A DNA stretch of 64,000 bases from an uncultured Paraprevotella sp. Lineage in GTDB: Bacteria; Bacteroidota; Bacteroidia; Bacteroidales; Bacteroidaceae. The stretch lies in contig URDY01000001.1 in assembly GCA_900546665.1 (NCBI GenBank), positions 1-64,000 of the forward strand. The letters are read 5' to 3'. How positions within the stretch are numbered: position 1 is the stretch's first letter; each line of letters opens with the position of its first letter. Positions 43,810-52,592 of this stretch are shown in pieces. The position numbers and the translations under genes were made by a program. Below the pieces are notes generated by a model. The model worked only from the letters and a program-made list of their open reading frames with translations, did not search any database and had not been told where the DNA came from.

Positions 43810-44760
43810 TTACCCCTGTTTCTGAGTCTTGAAACAGCGTTCAACCTCCTTCATATCCACATACTTCTGTTTTTTAAGTCTCAATGTATATGGCAATAAA
43901 TGAATGAAACGATGAGTGGCATCCCAACGGCTGAATTGAGGTGATTTTGCCAAAGGAGTCATATCCCTGTATTTAAAATACAAATGACGCAAAGGATGCA
44001 TGGCATGATAAGCCCATGGTTTTCGACTACTGAAATGCAAGATAACCGGATGGAGAATAGCCTCCGTATATTCATCACGCCAATCAGATGACTTAAAACG
44101 CTTTCTTCTGTAAAAATCATCCTGCACATTCCATTTTATATCTACCAGCAATTTCTGATCATAAAGCACGGCATTCAGTACATCCTGGTCATTCAGAAGG
44201 ACCCGATCAGGGTATTTTACATAATAATCCAGGCTCTTCTTCTCTATATCATGCTGACGCCAGTAATCCAGATTCAACAACAGTACGCCACCATTAAAAT
44301 AACTGTAAGATTCATCATAACGTAACCTGACGAAATAAGTAGGATGAGGACGCACCGTATCCTGAATACCTGCTAATGCCTTGTTTTCCAGATCGACATC
44401 CCAAAATTCCTTCAAGGATCCCAAAACCAGGATATCACAATCCAAATACAATACACGTGAAATATCGACGGAAAGCACCGATGCCAGTATACAACGGAAA
44501 AAGACCACCTTCGAAAGGCGCTTGCCTTCCCATCTGACCTCATATCCTTCAATCATTTTATCCGGAATATCATAAAAATGAATTGATGCTCCGTAACTTT
44601 CGGCAATTCCTTGCAAAAAGTCAATATTCTCTCTCAACAGTCCCTGCGACAAGATATGAAATTCAATATCTGAGGGACAGTTATTATGCAAGATTGAAAC
44701 CATTGTCACGGCACAGTTGTCTACAAACTTGCGATCTATGGTCAACGCTATATGTATCAT
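43810..44760 (-). CDS. Family 8 glycosyltransferase (LgtC-like)
   Basis: A 316-residue GT8 retaining enzyme. The N-terminus IHIALTIDRKFVDNCAVTMVSIL, the metal-binding DxD in VLYLDCDILV (about residue 103), FNGGVLLLNLDYWR (about 160) and NDQDVLNAVL (about 197) are family signatures. HFSSRKPWAY near the C-terminus includes the second metal-ligand His. GT8 members in LPS clusters add alpha-galactose or alpha-glucose to the core. It is the last gene of the eight-gene minus-strand operon and its start overlaps the previous stop by 4 bases. Confidence 0.93.
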   Translation of the reverse strand: MIHIALTIDRKFVDNCAVTMVSILHNNCPSDIEFHILSQGLLRENIDFLQGIAESYGASIHFYDIPDKMIEGYEVRWEGKRLSKVVFFRCILASVLSVDISRVLYLDCDILVLGSLKEFWDVDLENKALAGIQDTVRPHPTYFVRLRYDESYSYFNGGVLLLNLDYWRQHDIEKKSLDYYVKYPDRVLLNDQDVLNAVLYDQKLLVDIKWNVQDDFYRRKRFKSSDWRDEYTEAILHPVILHFSSRKPWAYHAMHPLRHLYFKYRDMTPLAKSPQFSRWDATHRFIHLLPYTLRLKKQKYVDMKEVERCFKTQKQG

Positions 44761-45674
44761 TTTAAAATTATATGCTGTTTAAAGTAATCAGGAATCGTTT
44801 CATCGATGGTGATATATCCGTCATTTGACAGACGGTCCAAACAAGACAAGCCGATCACACGATCATATTCCTCTTCCAATTTACCTTCCTTATACAAACG
44901 ATAAAAATATCTCCAATGACGTCCGCCATGACGCCCTTTATGCTGCTCAAGTTGCTTACCGCCATTGATCATTTTCTGCATGAAATGCTCACGTCCTCTT
45001 ATGTTATAATGATAAACGGTAACAGCCGAATCCACGGTCCGACTTGGCCACATCGTAACTTTATGATTGCCCATAGAGATCTGAACATAACCGTCAGTAC
45101 GATGAATGACTTTCTTATTTTGCCGTTCGAACAAAGAATAACAGGACAAACCATAAGCATCAGGATCCGCTACAGGATGAACCACCTTGTTCCACGTCCA
45201 GAAAGGTTTCCCCTCTTCCGGATACACACTGATCATTCTGCAGTTCAACACATTGGCAGAGACCGTTGACAAACAGTCCTTCAAATTACCGGTAGGCGCA
45301 TACCATAATTCATCTGCATCCGCATTGATGATCCAATCTGCAGCAAACTCCGTTTTGGCAATCCATATCATTCTGTCCACCCAATCTTTCTGTTCGTAAT
45401 TGGTGGCTTTTTCATTAATAACCTTGACGATCCAGCCCTTATCCACATACTTACGGATAATCTCAGGCGTACGGTCCGTAGAATTATTGTCTGTAACAAT
45501 AAAGGCATCTACTCCCATACTCTTATGGAACAACAGATTTTCCTCCAGCATATCCTCTTCATTCTTAACCAGAAGCGTCATGAACAGACGCGGTGAAGAT
45601 ATGTTTCGAAAGCTTTTGACACACTCTGTTGTAGCCTTCAGTATTTTCTTTAATAGATATAAGTCCATAGGCAT
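44757..45674 (-). CDS. Glycosyltransferase family 2-like protein (GT92-type motifs)
   Basis: About 305 residues. The motif order LLVKNEEDMLEENLLFHKSMGVD, VTDNNSTDRTPEII, and the metal motif WIINADADELWY (about residue 130) fits the Glyco_tranf_2_4/GT92-like group. The frame could start at 45698, but the ATG at 45674 forms a TAATG overlap with the stop of the preceding fucosyltransferase-like gene and is preferred. It is cytoplasmic, with no span. Linkage specificity is unknown. Confidence 0.85.
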   Translation of the reverse strand: MPMDLYLLKKILKATTECVKSFRNISSPRLFMTLLVKNEEDMLEENLLFHKSMGVDAFIVTDNNSTDRTPEIIRKYVDKGWIVKVINEKATNYEQKDWVDRMIWIAKTEFAADWIINADADELWYAPTGNLKDCLSTVSANVLNCRMISVYPEEGKPFWTWNKVVHPVADPDAYGLSCYSLFERQNKKVIHRTDGYVQISMGNHKVTMWPSRTVDSAVTVYHYNIRGREHFMQKMINGGKQLEQHKGRHGGRHWRYFYRLYKEGKLEEEYDRVIGLSCLDRLSNDGYITIDETIPDYFKQHIILK

Positions 45675-46516
45675 TACTTTATTGGTACCTGTATCCATGA
45701 TGACGGAACGACTTCGTCACTCACCGTATATTGTGTCCAGCGTTCAGGAGCTATAACGATTTTGTCTTTTCTGGGATCGAGCCAGGCTCCCCACCAACTA
45801 AATGTGCTATTGCAAATGATATGATGACGGCAATGACTCATCAACATCATGTCCTGCCAACTGTCTTGACCTTTATTCCAATCCACAAATATAGCATTTT
45901 CCAACGGCAAGTTATCCTTTACCCAATCAATATCATCAGAAAAAACATAAAAAACAGGCTCCGCTACCAATTCCTTCAACTTGGAAAGAGCATTCTGATA
46001 ATAAGGCAACTGACAAATATGCCCGATAGCATTCCAATGTTTGGCCTGCAGATAATCCCCCCTACGGACATGCAAGGAAACAGCATTATCCTCATTGTCC
46101 ATCCGGGCCAACATCTTCAGGCTTTTTTCATTAGCCTGACTTTGATCAAAGGTAAAAGCCTGCCTGACTTCATCCTTTATTCCTTCAAAATACTTCTCTG
46201 ACTGATAAAACCCTTTGAAATAGATCAGAGGCCAGACATAAGAACGCTCATAAGGTTTCATGGAACCCTTTTGCTTACGTTCCAATATAGTCTTAAAAAA
46301 CAGGAACTCAATGACCTTCTTCAATTTCTGGTTCATACAGAACTCTGTACGAGGCAAATTGAAGACATGATTCATCTCATAGCCATAATGAACATGATAA
46401 TGAACCATATCAGACAAATCAATATATACATGAGGAAACCTTTTTTTCATCTGCATGTAAAATGCATAGATGAACATTTGATTACCCAGTCCGCCCGTCA
46501 CTTTTATAAGTCTCAT
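45674..46516 (-). CDS. Family 11 (alpha-1,2-fucosyltransferase-like) glycosyltransferase
   Basis: A 280-residue GT11 enzyme. It opens with KVTGGLGNQMFIYAF, the GDP-binding GGLGNQ signature. The catalytic HVRRGDYL motif lies near residue 148 and the C-terminal FSWWGAWL and NSTFSWWG context near 240. These are the alpha-1,2-fucosyltransferase motifs, so it probably adds L-fucose or a related deoxysugar from a GDP donor to galactose. Its product could give the surface glycan a host-like H-type cap. That is inference, since no GDP-fucose genes are in the window. The next gene starts in its stop codon (TAATG). Confidence 0.92.
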   Translation of the reverse strand: MRLIKVTGGLGNQMFIYAFYMQMKKRFPHVYIDLSDMVHYHVHYGYEMNHVFNLPRTEFCMNQKLKKVIEFLFFKTILERKQKGSMKPYERSYVWPLIYFKGFYQSEKYFEGIKDEVRQAFTFDQSQANEKSLKMLARMDNEDNAVSLHVRRGDYLQAKHWNAIGHICQLPYYQNALSKLKELVAEPVFYVFSDDIDWVKDNLPLENAIFVDWNKGQDSWQDMMLMSHCRHHIICNSTFSWWGAWLDPRKDKIVIAPERWTQYTVSDEVVPSSWIQVPIK

Positions 46517-46535
46517 AACAATTCTGTCGTATATT

Positions 46536-47432
46536 TCAAATAATTCCCAATTTCTCTTTTATTCCGTCTCTATAAGCCTTCCAGAACCTGGGAATGTCCT
46601 TCCACTGATAAGCTTCCGAAAAAGGAGCTGTAAAGAACGCCACAAGCAGATAGCCCAACACGCCATTGAATCCCCGCAGATATCTAACACCCCAATTCCG
46701 GCCATAATGATGATTCAGATAAGTTGAATTACGCACCTGATAAAAACGTTTCCACTTTTTCTTCTGATTCCGGACCGCCCATGTATCCTCCGAAAAGAAT
46801 TTCTGTTTGTCCATCAAAGCATCCGGCACATAAAGGATCTTATAGCCTGCTCTGACCGTACGTAAGCAATAATCCGTGTCATCACAGAAAATAAACAGGT
46901 CTTTATTAGGCAAACCAATTTTATCCACTACTTCCCGACGAATAAAAGGGCCTTCAAAAGCAGTTCCGCCAATTTCTACAGGAGCAGTAACAGTCTGTTT
47001 TGACAATTTTTCCTTGTACAAAGAAGAAAACGGATTCGTAAGGTCATATCGCAGAAAATCATTCGTATAGACTTGTCCTTCAAGTAATCGTCTGGGAGCC
47101 AGCATACCTATACGTGAATCATCAATATGACACAGCAACTGCTCCAAACAGTCCGGACGCGGAAATACATCATCATCCATACACCATATCCAGTCGGCAC
47201 CACACTGGCAAGCATGTTGAATACCGGTATAAAATCCTCCGGATCCTCCTACATTGGCCTGAGTCAACACCATTACATCCTGTTGCTCTGCCAGCCATTC
47301 CGCTGTACCGTCCGTACTGCCGTTATTAACCACAATAATGGATGAGAGCGGCTTGTTCTGACGCAAACAGTCCAAATTGCGTTTGAGCAAAGACAAACGG
47401 TTATAGGTTACTACGACTGCTATGATTTTCAT
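46536..47432 (-). CDS. Family 2 glycosyltransferase, galactofuranosyltransferase-like
   Basis: A 298-residue GT2 enzyme closely patterned on the 42790 gene: IIAVVVTYNRLSLL, NNGSTDGTA, ANVGGSGGFYTGI, the WIWCMDDDVF metal motif (about residue 86) and the acidic FCDDTDYCLR (about 188). The tail is basic and aromatic. With glf in the same operon, a UDP-galactofuranose donor is likely. The two paralogues may add successive Galf residues. It lies 18 bases downstream of the kinase-like gene. Confidence 0.88.
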   Translation of the reverse strand: MKIIAVVVTYNRLSLLKRNLDCLRQNKPLSSIIVVNNGSTDGTAEWLAEQQDVMVLTQANVGGSGGFYTGIQHACQCGADWIWCMDDDVFPRPDCLEQLLCHIDDSRIGMLAPRRLLEGQVYTNDFLRYDLTNPFSSLYKEKLSKQTVTAPVEIGGTAFEGPFIRREVVDKIGLPNKDLFIFCDDTDYCLRTVRAGYKILYVPDALMDKQKFFSEDTWAVRNQKKKWKRFYQVRNSTYLNHHYGRNWGVRYLRGFNGVLGYLLVAFFTAPFSEAYQWKDIPRFWKAYRDGIKEKLGII

Positions 47433-47450
47433 ATACTCTCGCGATTTTTC

Positions 47451-48194
47451 TTAATATAAATCATCTATCTTTCCCGGTTGCGTACTTCTAAAGGCATGCA
47501 TCAGCTCATAACACTTTTCAGCATCAAAACCCCGGGCCTTGGCATATTCCTCAGCCATCCAGCGATGCATCTGTGGTGTTGCAGGCAAACGTTCGAAATT
47601 CTTGCAACCGCGGCGCATGTCAATTTTTCCTATATACATCCTGTTCAGATCTACGATTTCCAGTCTGATCTTACCATCAACCTGTTGAAACAGAATATTG
47701 GCACGTCCGTAATCTTTATGAGCATATCCATGTTCATGAAGAACTGCCGTCACACGTCCTATCTCCCTCAATACGGCCTCTTCATAATCAAATTTTCTTT
47801 TAAAAAGATCCTCATAACGATAAGGACATTCCGATGCATAAGTCACATAATAGCTTCTGTCAAAAAGCAAACCGTCCCGCAAATTCAGATAACCGACCGG
47901 TTGGGGTGTTCCCACCCCTATTTCCAGATACATCTGAGCGTGTAAATACGAACGCATTGCTTTCGACGGACGGAATATACCGTAAACAAAGCGATTTATC
48001 AGATTTGGCCGGTGAAATGACTTCACGACCAAACGTTTGCCTTTATATTCGAACTCCCTCAATTCATTACGTCCCTGATGGATCACACGACCCTCCTTGC
48101 GTCTGAACAGTTCAGGTACCGATCTTACGAAATCCTCCAGATCCGTACAGTCAGGATGGAGCACCAATGTTTCATGATTAAACAATCGTGACAT
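47451..48194 (-). CDS. Lipopolysaccharide kinase (WaaP/InaA-like) family protein
   Basis: A 247-residue protein-kinase-fold enzyme. The catalytic loop HEHGYAHKDYGRANILF (HxD...N) and the metal site EIVDLNRM lie at about residues 155-185, and the upstream KRLVVKSFH segment supplies the ATP-binding lysine. WaaP-type kinases phosphorylate a heptose or Kdo of the LPS core. Since Bacteroidales cores are Kdo-based, a Kdo or hexose target is plausible here. The neighbouring genes lie 5 bases upstream and 18 bases downstream, within the operon. Confidence 0.88.
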   Translation of the reverse strand: MSRLFNHETLVLHPDCTDLEDFVRSVPELFRRKEGRVIHQGRNELREFEYKGKRLVVKSFHRPNLINRFVYGIFRPSKAMRSYLHAQMYLEIGVGTPQPVGYLNLRDGLLFDRSYYVTYASECPYRYEDLFKRKFDYEEAVLREIGRVTAVLHEHGYAHKDYGRANILFQQVDGKIRLEIVDLNRMYIGKIDMRRGCKNFERLPATPQMHRWMAEEYAKARGFDAEKCYELMHAFRSTQPGKIDDLY

Positions 48195-48199
48195 GCTAT

Positions 48200-48916
48200 T
48201 TATATTTTATCCAAGCCTTTCGTATATTTCAACCAATAATATTTCAACGGATTCTTATATTTCAACTGCTTCCACGGCCGACTCCCATGTGGCCGGTGCC
48301 ATACGGGAAGATTCGTAAAAAGATAGTTTTGGAATCCCAGTTTCAAAGCTTCGTGCGAAATGGTTACATCAAACCAGTTCTTTGCAGGATCCAGTTGATG
48401 GAAATCAAACTGACGCAGAAATGCCGGAGTCAGCAGGGAACAGCAGAAACTGCAATGTTTCTTGTCCGGATACACTCCAGGAAGCTTATCCTTGGCATGA
48501 AGATAAGGATAATTGATCTGTCCGCCCTCATCCGTGGTCACGGCTGCAGCAATTGCACAGTCCTCACGTTGGAGCGCCCCGTCATACAACCCTTGCAATG
48601 TATTCTTTTTCACGACAACGTCGGATTCTACAATCAGCAACCCTGCATCCTCTTTCAATGCCTGTTCCTGAGTGAGCTGAAGCACCATAAGATAATTGGG
48701 TGAAGGATGTGTTGTCAAATCCTCCAGATTAACCAGTTTGAAACCATATTCTTCAGATGCTTTTTCCAGTAAAGCCGTATTCTCTTTGGTACTGAAATCA
48801 TTATATACCGTATACGTATAGGGTACGCTGATTTCCGAGCCAAGAACAGCCTTGACCGTTTCAAGCGTAAATTCGATCGAATCCTTTACAGGAGTAATCA
48901 CATGCAGGGCCTTCAT
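48200..48916 (-). CDS. Family 2 glycosyltransferase (short)
   Basis: A 238-residue GT-A-type enzyme. It begins ALHVITPVKDSIEFTLETVKAVL, with YNDFSTKENT in the donor site. An acidic motif LLIVESDVVV near residue 95 replaces the usual DxD, and the C-terminal AKNWFDVTISHEAL may hold the catalytic base. The nearest family is GT2, but similarity is weaker than for the other genes here. It lies directly downstream of glf. Confidence 0.82.
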   Translation of the reverse strand: MKALHVITPVKDSIEFTLETVKAVLGSEISVPYTYTVYNDFSTKENTALLEKASEEYGFKLVNLEDLTTHPSPNYLMVLQLTQEQALKEDAGLLIVESDVVVKKNTLQGLYDGALQREDCAIAAAVTTDEGGQINYPYLHAKDKLPGVYPDKKHCSFCCSLLTPAFLRQFDFHQLDPAKNWFDVTISHEALKLGFQNYLFTNLPVWHRPHGSRPWKQLKYKNPLKYYWLKYTKGLDKI

Positions 48917-48956
48917 ACGTTTTTAATTCTTGTTTTTATATCTGAATGTTCTTTAT

Positions 48957-50069
48957 TCATTTAGCCGACAATTCCTTTTGGACCAGTTCCAGGGCTGCCC
49001 TTACCGTATCATCCATATCAGCATAAGTATACTGTCCTAACCGTCCGCCGAAAATGACATTTTTCCGTTCTTTGGCCATCATCTGATATGTAGCAAACAA
49101 AGCGGAATTCCGTTCATCATTAACAGGATAATACGGTTCTTTTCCCACACAGAAATTATCCGGATATTCATAAGTAACCATCGTAAACGGACTTACGGTC
49201 CCTTCAAAATGCTTATGCTCGATCACTCTCGTATACGGCACCTGACGTTCCGTATAGTTTACCACGGCATTACCTTGGAAATCATCCATTTCCAGACGTT
49301 TATGCTCAAATCTCAGACTTCTGTATTCCAGATGTCCGCACTGATAATCAAAAAATTCATCCACACATCCCGTAAAAAGGATCTTGTCCGCCAACTGGTC
49401 AAGAGCCTGACGTTCCTTGAAATAATCCACTCCTAGCCGCACTTCTACACCGGCCAGCAATGCATCAATCAACACATTATATCCTCCCTTGGGAATACCC
49501 TGATAAGCATCGTTAAAATAATTATTGTCATAAATAAAACGGAAAGGGACTCTTTTTATGATAAATGAAGGCAATTCCGTTGCCGGCCGCCCCCACTGCT
49601 TTTCCGTATAACCTTTGATCAGCTTCTCATAAATATCCTTGCCACACAGTTTCAGAGCTTGTTCTTCAAGATTCGCCGGTTCCTTGATAAAATCATAAGC
49701 CTGACGCTGTTCTGCTATCTTCTTACGTGCCTCTGCTGGTGTACGAACTCCCCAAAGCTGATAGAATGTATTCATATTAAACGGCAAATTATACAATTTT
49801 CCGTCATAAAAGGCCAAAGGAGAATTCGTGAATCTGTTGAACTCTACAAACCGGTTTACATATTGCCAAACTTCCCTGTCGTCAGTATGAAAGATATGTG
49901 CGCCATAATAATGTACATGAATACCATCTACATCCTCACAATAAATATTACCTCCGCGATGCAGACGTTTTTCAACTACCAGACAGCGTTTTCCTGCCTT
50001 TCTGGCTTCATGGGCAAACACAGCTCCAAACAAGCCGGAACCTACTATCAAATAATCATACTGTTTCAT
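48957..50069 (-). CDS. glf: UDP-galactopyranose mutase
   Basis: A 370-residue FAD enzyme converting UDP-galactopyranose to UDP-galactofuranose. The N-terminal FAD motif GSGLFGAVFAHEA, then HYYGAHIFHTDD, KGYTEKQWGRP and the C-terminal FGGRLGQYTYADMDD are clear. The catalytic arginines lie in RVPFRF and in GGRLG. It shows that the glycan built here contains galactofuranose. It is the second gene of the minus-strand operon. Confidence 0.96.
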   Translation of the reverse strand: MKQYDYLIVGSGLFGAVFAHEARKAGKRCLVVEKRLHRGGNIYCEDVDGIHVHYYGAHIFHTDDREVWQYVNRFVEFNRFTNSPLAFYDGKLYNLPFNMNTFYQLWGVRTPAEARKKIAEQRQAYDFIKEPANLEEQALKLCGKDIYEKLIKGYTEKQWGRPATELPSFIIKRVPFRFIYDNNYFNDAYQGIPKGGYNVLIDALLAGVEVRLGVDYFKERQALDQLADKILFTGCVDEFFDYQCGHLEYRSLRFEHKRLEMDDFQGNAVVNYTERQVPYTRVIEHKHFEGTVSPFTMVTYEYPDNFCVGKEPYYPVNDERNSALFATYQMMAKERKNVIFGGRLGQYTYADMDDTVRAALELVQKELSAK

Positions 50070-50107
50070 AACTTACGACTAATTATCATTGAGACTAGCA
50101 TCTATTT

Positions 50108-51043
50108 TTATCCTTTTTGAGCCTGCTGCCGTTCAAGCCATTCCTCTTTCGTCCGCTTCCAACGTTTATGTGTCCAAAGCCACAGCTCGGGCGTCCGACA
50201 GATCATCTGCTCCAACATATTCATGAACATGGTAGTCAGTTCATAATCGGTTGACGGTGCCTGTGACACCGGCATCCGTTTAAACGTGCATTCATAATAC
50301 CCTCTCTTCGGACGGGTTATCTCACCGAAAAAGAAAGCGGCATTCACCTGACGTCCTATCTGCTCTGCTCCGGTAAACACGGCAGTTTCACGGTGAAGGA
50401 AAGACACAAAAAAATGAATACTGTTCCACTTCGGCAATTGGTCAGAAATGAACCCGACCAGCGTTTTCCTTCCCTGTCGTTTCAATTCAATGATCCTGCG
50501 CAGAGTCTGCTTCATCGGTATGGATTCACCGCCGAAATGATTACGCATGTTCAGAAACAGACTGTCAAATTCCTTATCGTATAAAGGATGATAGATCTGT
50601 GCACAATGTATGGAGGATGACACATGATAAGGCAGTGACGCAATCCACTCCCAGTTACCATAATGTCCCAAATAGATAAACCCGAAATCCTTCTGTTCTT
50701 CATTCAAAGCCTTTTCCACTTCCTGAACGCCATGAAAAACCATCCGTTTTTTCATTTGCGAACGCGATATGGACAGCAGTTTGACGGTTTCTACAAAATA
50801 ATCGCAAAAGAAACGGTAAAACCGTTTCTCTATTTTCTTCAGTTCCTGCGCGTTTTTATCCGGAAATGAACCCGACAGGTTAGCGGCGACAACAGTCCGC
50901 CGGTACCTTACCAGATAATATATGACATAATACAAACCGTCTGAGATCAAATACAATACACAAAATGGAAGCAATGATAGTGTATACCACGACCCATAGA
51001 TTACATTATATTTAATCTTCGCCAATATAGTTTGTTTTTCCAT
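50108..51043 (-). CDS. LpxL/HtrB-like lysophospholipid acyltransferase
   Basis: A 311-residue membrane-bound acyltransferase of the lipid A late-acylation family. The N-terminal span (about 15-38) and the catalytic HX4E motif in GHYGNWEW (about residue 126) are present. ISDQLPK and a basic, aromatic C-terminus also fit. In Bacteroidales it would add a secondary acyl chain to lipid A, or acylate another lipid. It is the first gene of the minus-strand glycan operon. A TAGTTTTG -7 box lies on the minus strand at 51089-51096. Confidence 0.9.
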   Translation of the reverse strand: MEKQTILAKIKYNVIYGSWYTLSLLPFCVLYLISDGLYYVIYYLVRYRRTVVAANLSGSFPDKNAQELKKIEKRFYRFFCDYFVETVKLLSISRSQMKKRMVFHGVQEVEKALNEEQKDFGFIYLGHYGNWEWIASLPYHVSSSIHCAQIYHPLYDKEFDSLFLNMRNHFGGESIPMKQTLRRIIELKRQGRKTLVGFISDQLPKWNSIHFFVSFLHRETAVFTGAEQIGRQVNAAFFFGEITRPKRGYYECTFKRMPVSQAPSTDYELTTMFMNMLEQMICRTPELWLWTHKRWKRTKEEWLERQQAQKG

Positions 51044-51088
51044 ACAAATTTAAGCAATTGCACTACATCTCATCTTACGTACGTGTTG

Positions 51089-51096
51089 CAAAACTA
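51089..51096 (-). promoter_or_regulatory. -7 box of the minus-strand glycan operon
   Basis: TAGTTTTG on the minus strand matches TAnnTTTG, 45 bases before the acyltransferase ATG. It would drive the eight genes down to the GT8 gene. Confidence 0.5.
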
Positions 51097-51140
51097 AACA
51101 AAGTTTTTGGAATCAGCAACTATATATAATAAAAAGTCAT

Positions 51141-51148
51141 TAACTTTG
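51141..51148 (+). promoter_or_regulatory. -7 box of pdxB, only 5 bases before the ATG
   Basis: TAACTTTG matches TAnnTTTG. The pdxB ATG begins at 51154, about where transcription should start, so the mRNA may be leaderless. Confidence 0.5.
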
Positions 51149-51153
51149 TATCC

Positions 51154-52215
51154 ATGAAGATTGTAATAGACGATAAGATTCCTTTCATCAGAGAAGCTGT
51201 CTCACAGATCACTGACGAAGCCATATACAAATCCGGACCGTTAATCGGACCGGACGACATCAAGGATGCAGATGCCCTTATTGTCAGGACACGCACCAGG
51301 TGTGACAAAAACTTATTGGCCGGAAGCCGGCTCAAATTCATAGCAACCGCGACCATTGGATTCGACCATATAGATACTGAATACCTGAAAGAAAAAGGCA
51401 TCACCTGGTGTAACTGCCCCGGATGTAATGCCAACTCCGTAGCCCAATACATCCATTCCTGTCTGCTGTTACTGGAAAAAGAAAAAGGGCTCGACCTCTC
51501 TCATACGTGCATTGGACTTGTCGGTGCCGGTCATGTAGGCACAGCTGTCATGAACAGGATTACGCCATTAGGTGTCAAGGTATTGTTAAACGACCCTCCA
51601 CGCGAACAGGAAGAGCCTGAAGCTTGTTTCCATTCACTGGAAGAGATACAGCAGGAGTGCGACATTATTTCATTCCATACTCCATTATGCCACAACGGCA
51701 ACTTCCCGACGTTCCATCTTGGCAACGATACCTTTTTCCGCCATCTGCAAAAAAGACCGGTGGTCATTAACACCAGCCGAGGAAGCGTTGTTGACAATAA
51801 TGCCTTTTTACAGGCCCTCAAATCCGGACAAATAAGCGAGGCTATCATCGACACCTGGGAAAATGAACCACACATCAACCGCGAATTGCTGGACAGGGCT
51901 TATATCAGTACACCTCACATCGCAGGATATTCTGCAGACGGTAAAGCCAATGCCAGTCGCATGGTTATCGAAGCCTTATGTCATTTTTTCCATTTACCTC
52001 CGGTCACGCCGATCAAACCACCGGCCTTACCGCCTTCATTCAAACCGGCTGAAGACGAAAAGGCCCTGGCACTGCAGCTGTATAATCCTCATACTGACAG
52101 CAGAGCCCTTAAATCCCATCCGGAAATGTTCGAAGAATTAAGGGGAAATTATCCGCTTCGACGTGAATTCTATGAAAAAACGGAAAATACCGAAGCTAAA
52201 AATTGCACAAAATAA
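51154..52215 (+). CDS. pdxB: Erythronate-4-phosphate dehydrogenase (PdxB)
   Basis: A 353-residue D-2-hydroxyacid dehydrogenase of the DXP-independent-branch pyridoxal 5'-phosphate pathway, oxidising 4-phosphoerythronate. The N-terminus MKIVIDDKIPFI is typical. The NAD Rossmann motif GLVGAGHVGTAV (about 120), the catalytic Arg in TSRGSVVD, Glu in DTWENEP and His in STPHIAGYS are all present. A C-terminal PdxB dimerisation region is also present. The start codon is almost at the predicted transcript start. Confidence 0.95.
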   Translation: MKIVIDDKIPFIREAVSQITDEAIYKSGPLIGPDDIKDADALIVRTRTRCDKNLLAGSRLKFIATATIGFDHIDTEYLKEKGITWCNCPGCNANSVAQYIHSCLLLLEKEKGLDLSHTCIGLVGAGHVGTAVMNRITPLGVKVLLNDPPREQEEPEACFHSLEEIQQECDIISFHTPLCHNGNFPTFHLGNDTFFRHLQKRPVVINTSRGSVVDNNAFLQALKSGQISEAIIDTWENEPHINRELLDRAYISTPHIAGYSADGKANASRMVIEALCHFFHLPPVTPIKPPALPPSFKPAEDEKALALQLYNPHTDSRALKSHPEMFEELRGNYPLRREFYEKTENTEAKNCTK

Positions 52216-52336
52216 TGCATTCTGTGCAAAAACAGACAAATAAATTACTTTTTTCCTTGCATAAAAGAATAAAAAATAGTTCCTTTGTAGCGAGAAATGT
52301 AAGATTAACATTAATAATTATCAAAAAATTACGATT

Positions 52337-52573
52337 ATGTCAGAAATTGAATCAAGAGTAAAAGCTATCATCGTTGATAAATTAGGTGTAGACGAAGCAG
52401 AAGTAAAACCAGAAGCAAGCTTCACTAACGATTTGGGCGCAGATTCATTGGATACTGTAGAGTTGATCATGGAATTCGAAAAGGAATTCGGAATCACTAT
52501 TCCTGATGATCAGGCTGAAAAGATCACAACAGTAGGTGATGCTATCAGTTTTATTGAAGCTAACGCGAAATAA
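52337..52573 (+). CDS. acpP: Acyl carrier protein
   Basis: A 78-residue acidic protein with the phosphopantetheine attachment motif [12 protein letters not shown] (Ser near residue 37) in the four-helix context typical of AcpP. It carries growing fatty acids, including those for lipid A. It lies 20 bases upstream of fabF. A TTCCTTTG box, one base off the -7 consensus, precedes it with TTG 20 bases further up. The acpP-fabF-rnc order is common in bacteria. Confidence 0.97.
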   Translation: MSEIESRVKAIIVDKLGVDEAEVKPEASFTNDLGADSLDTVELIMEFEKEFGITIPDDQAEKITTVGDAISFIEANAK

Positions 52574-52592
52574 TTATTTCTAAATAAAAGGA

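Noticed and set aside
48957..51043. Capsule (CPS) locus with invertible promoter
   Set aside because: No upxY/upxZ-type genes, Wzx/Wzy, or inverted repeats flanking a promoter; the gene content fits LPS core instead.
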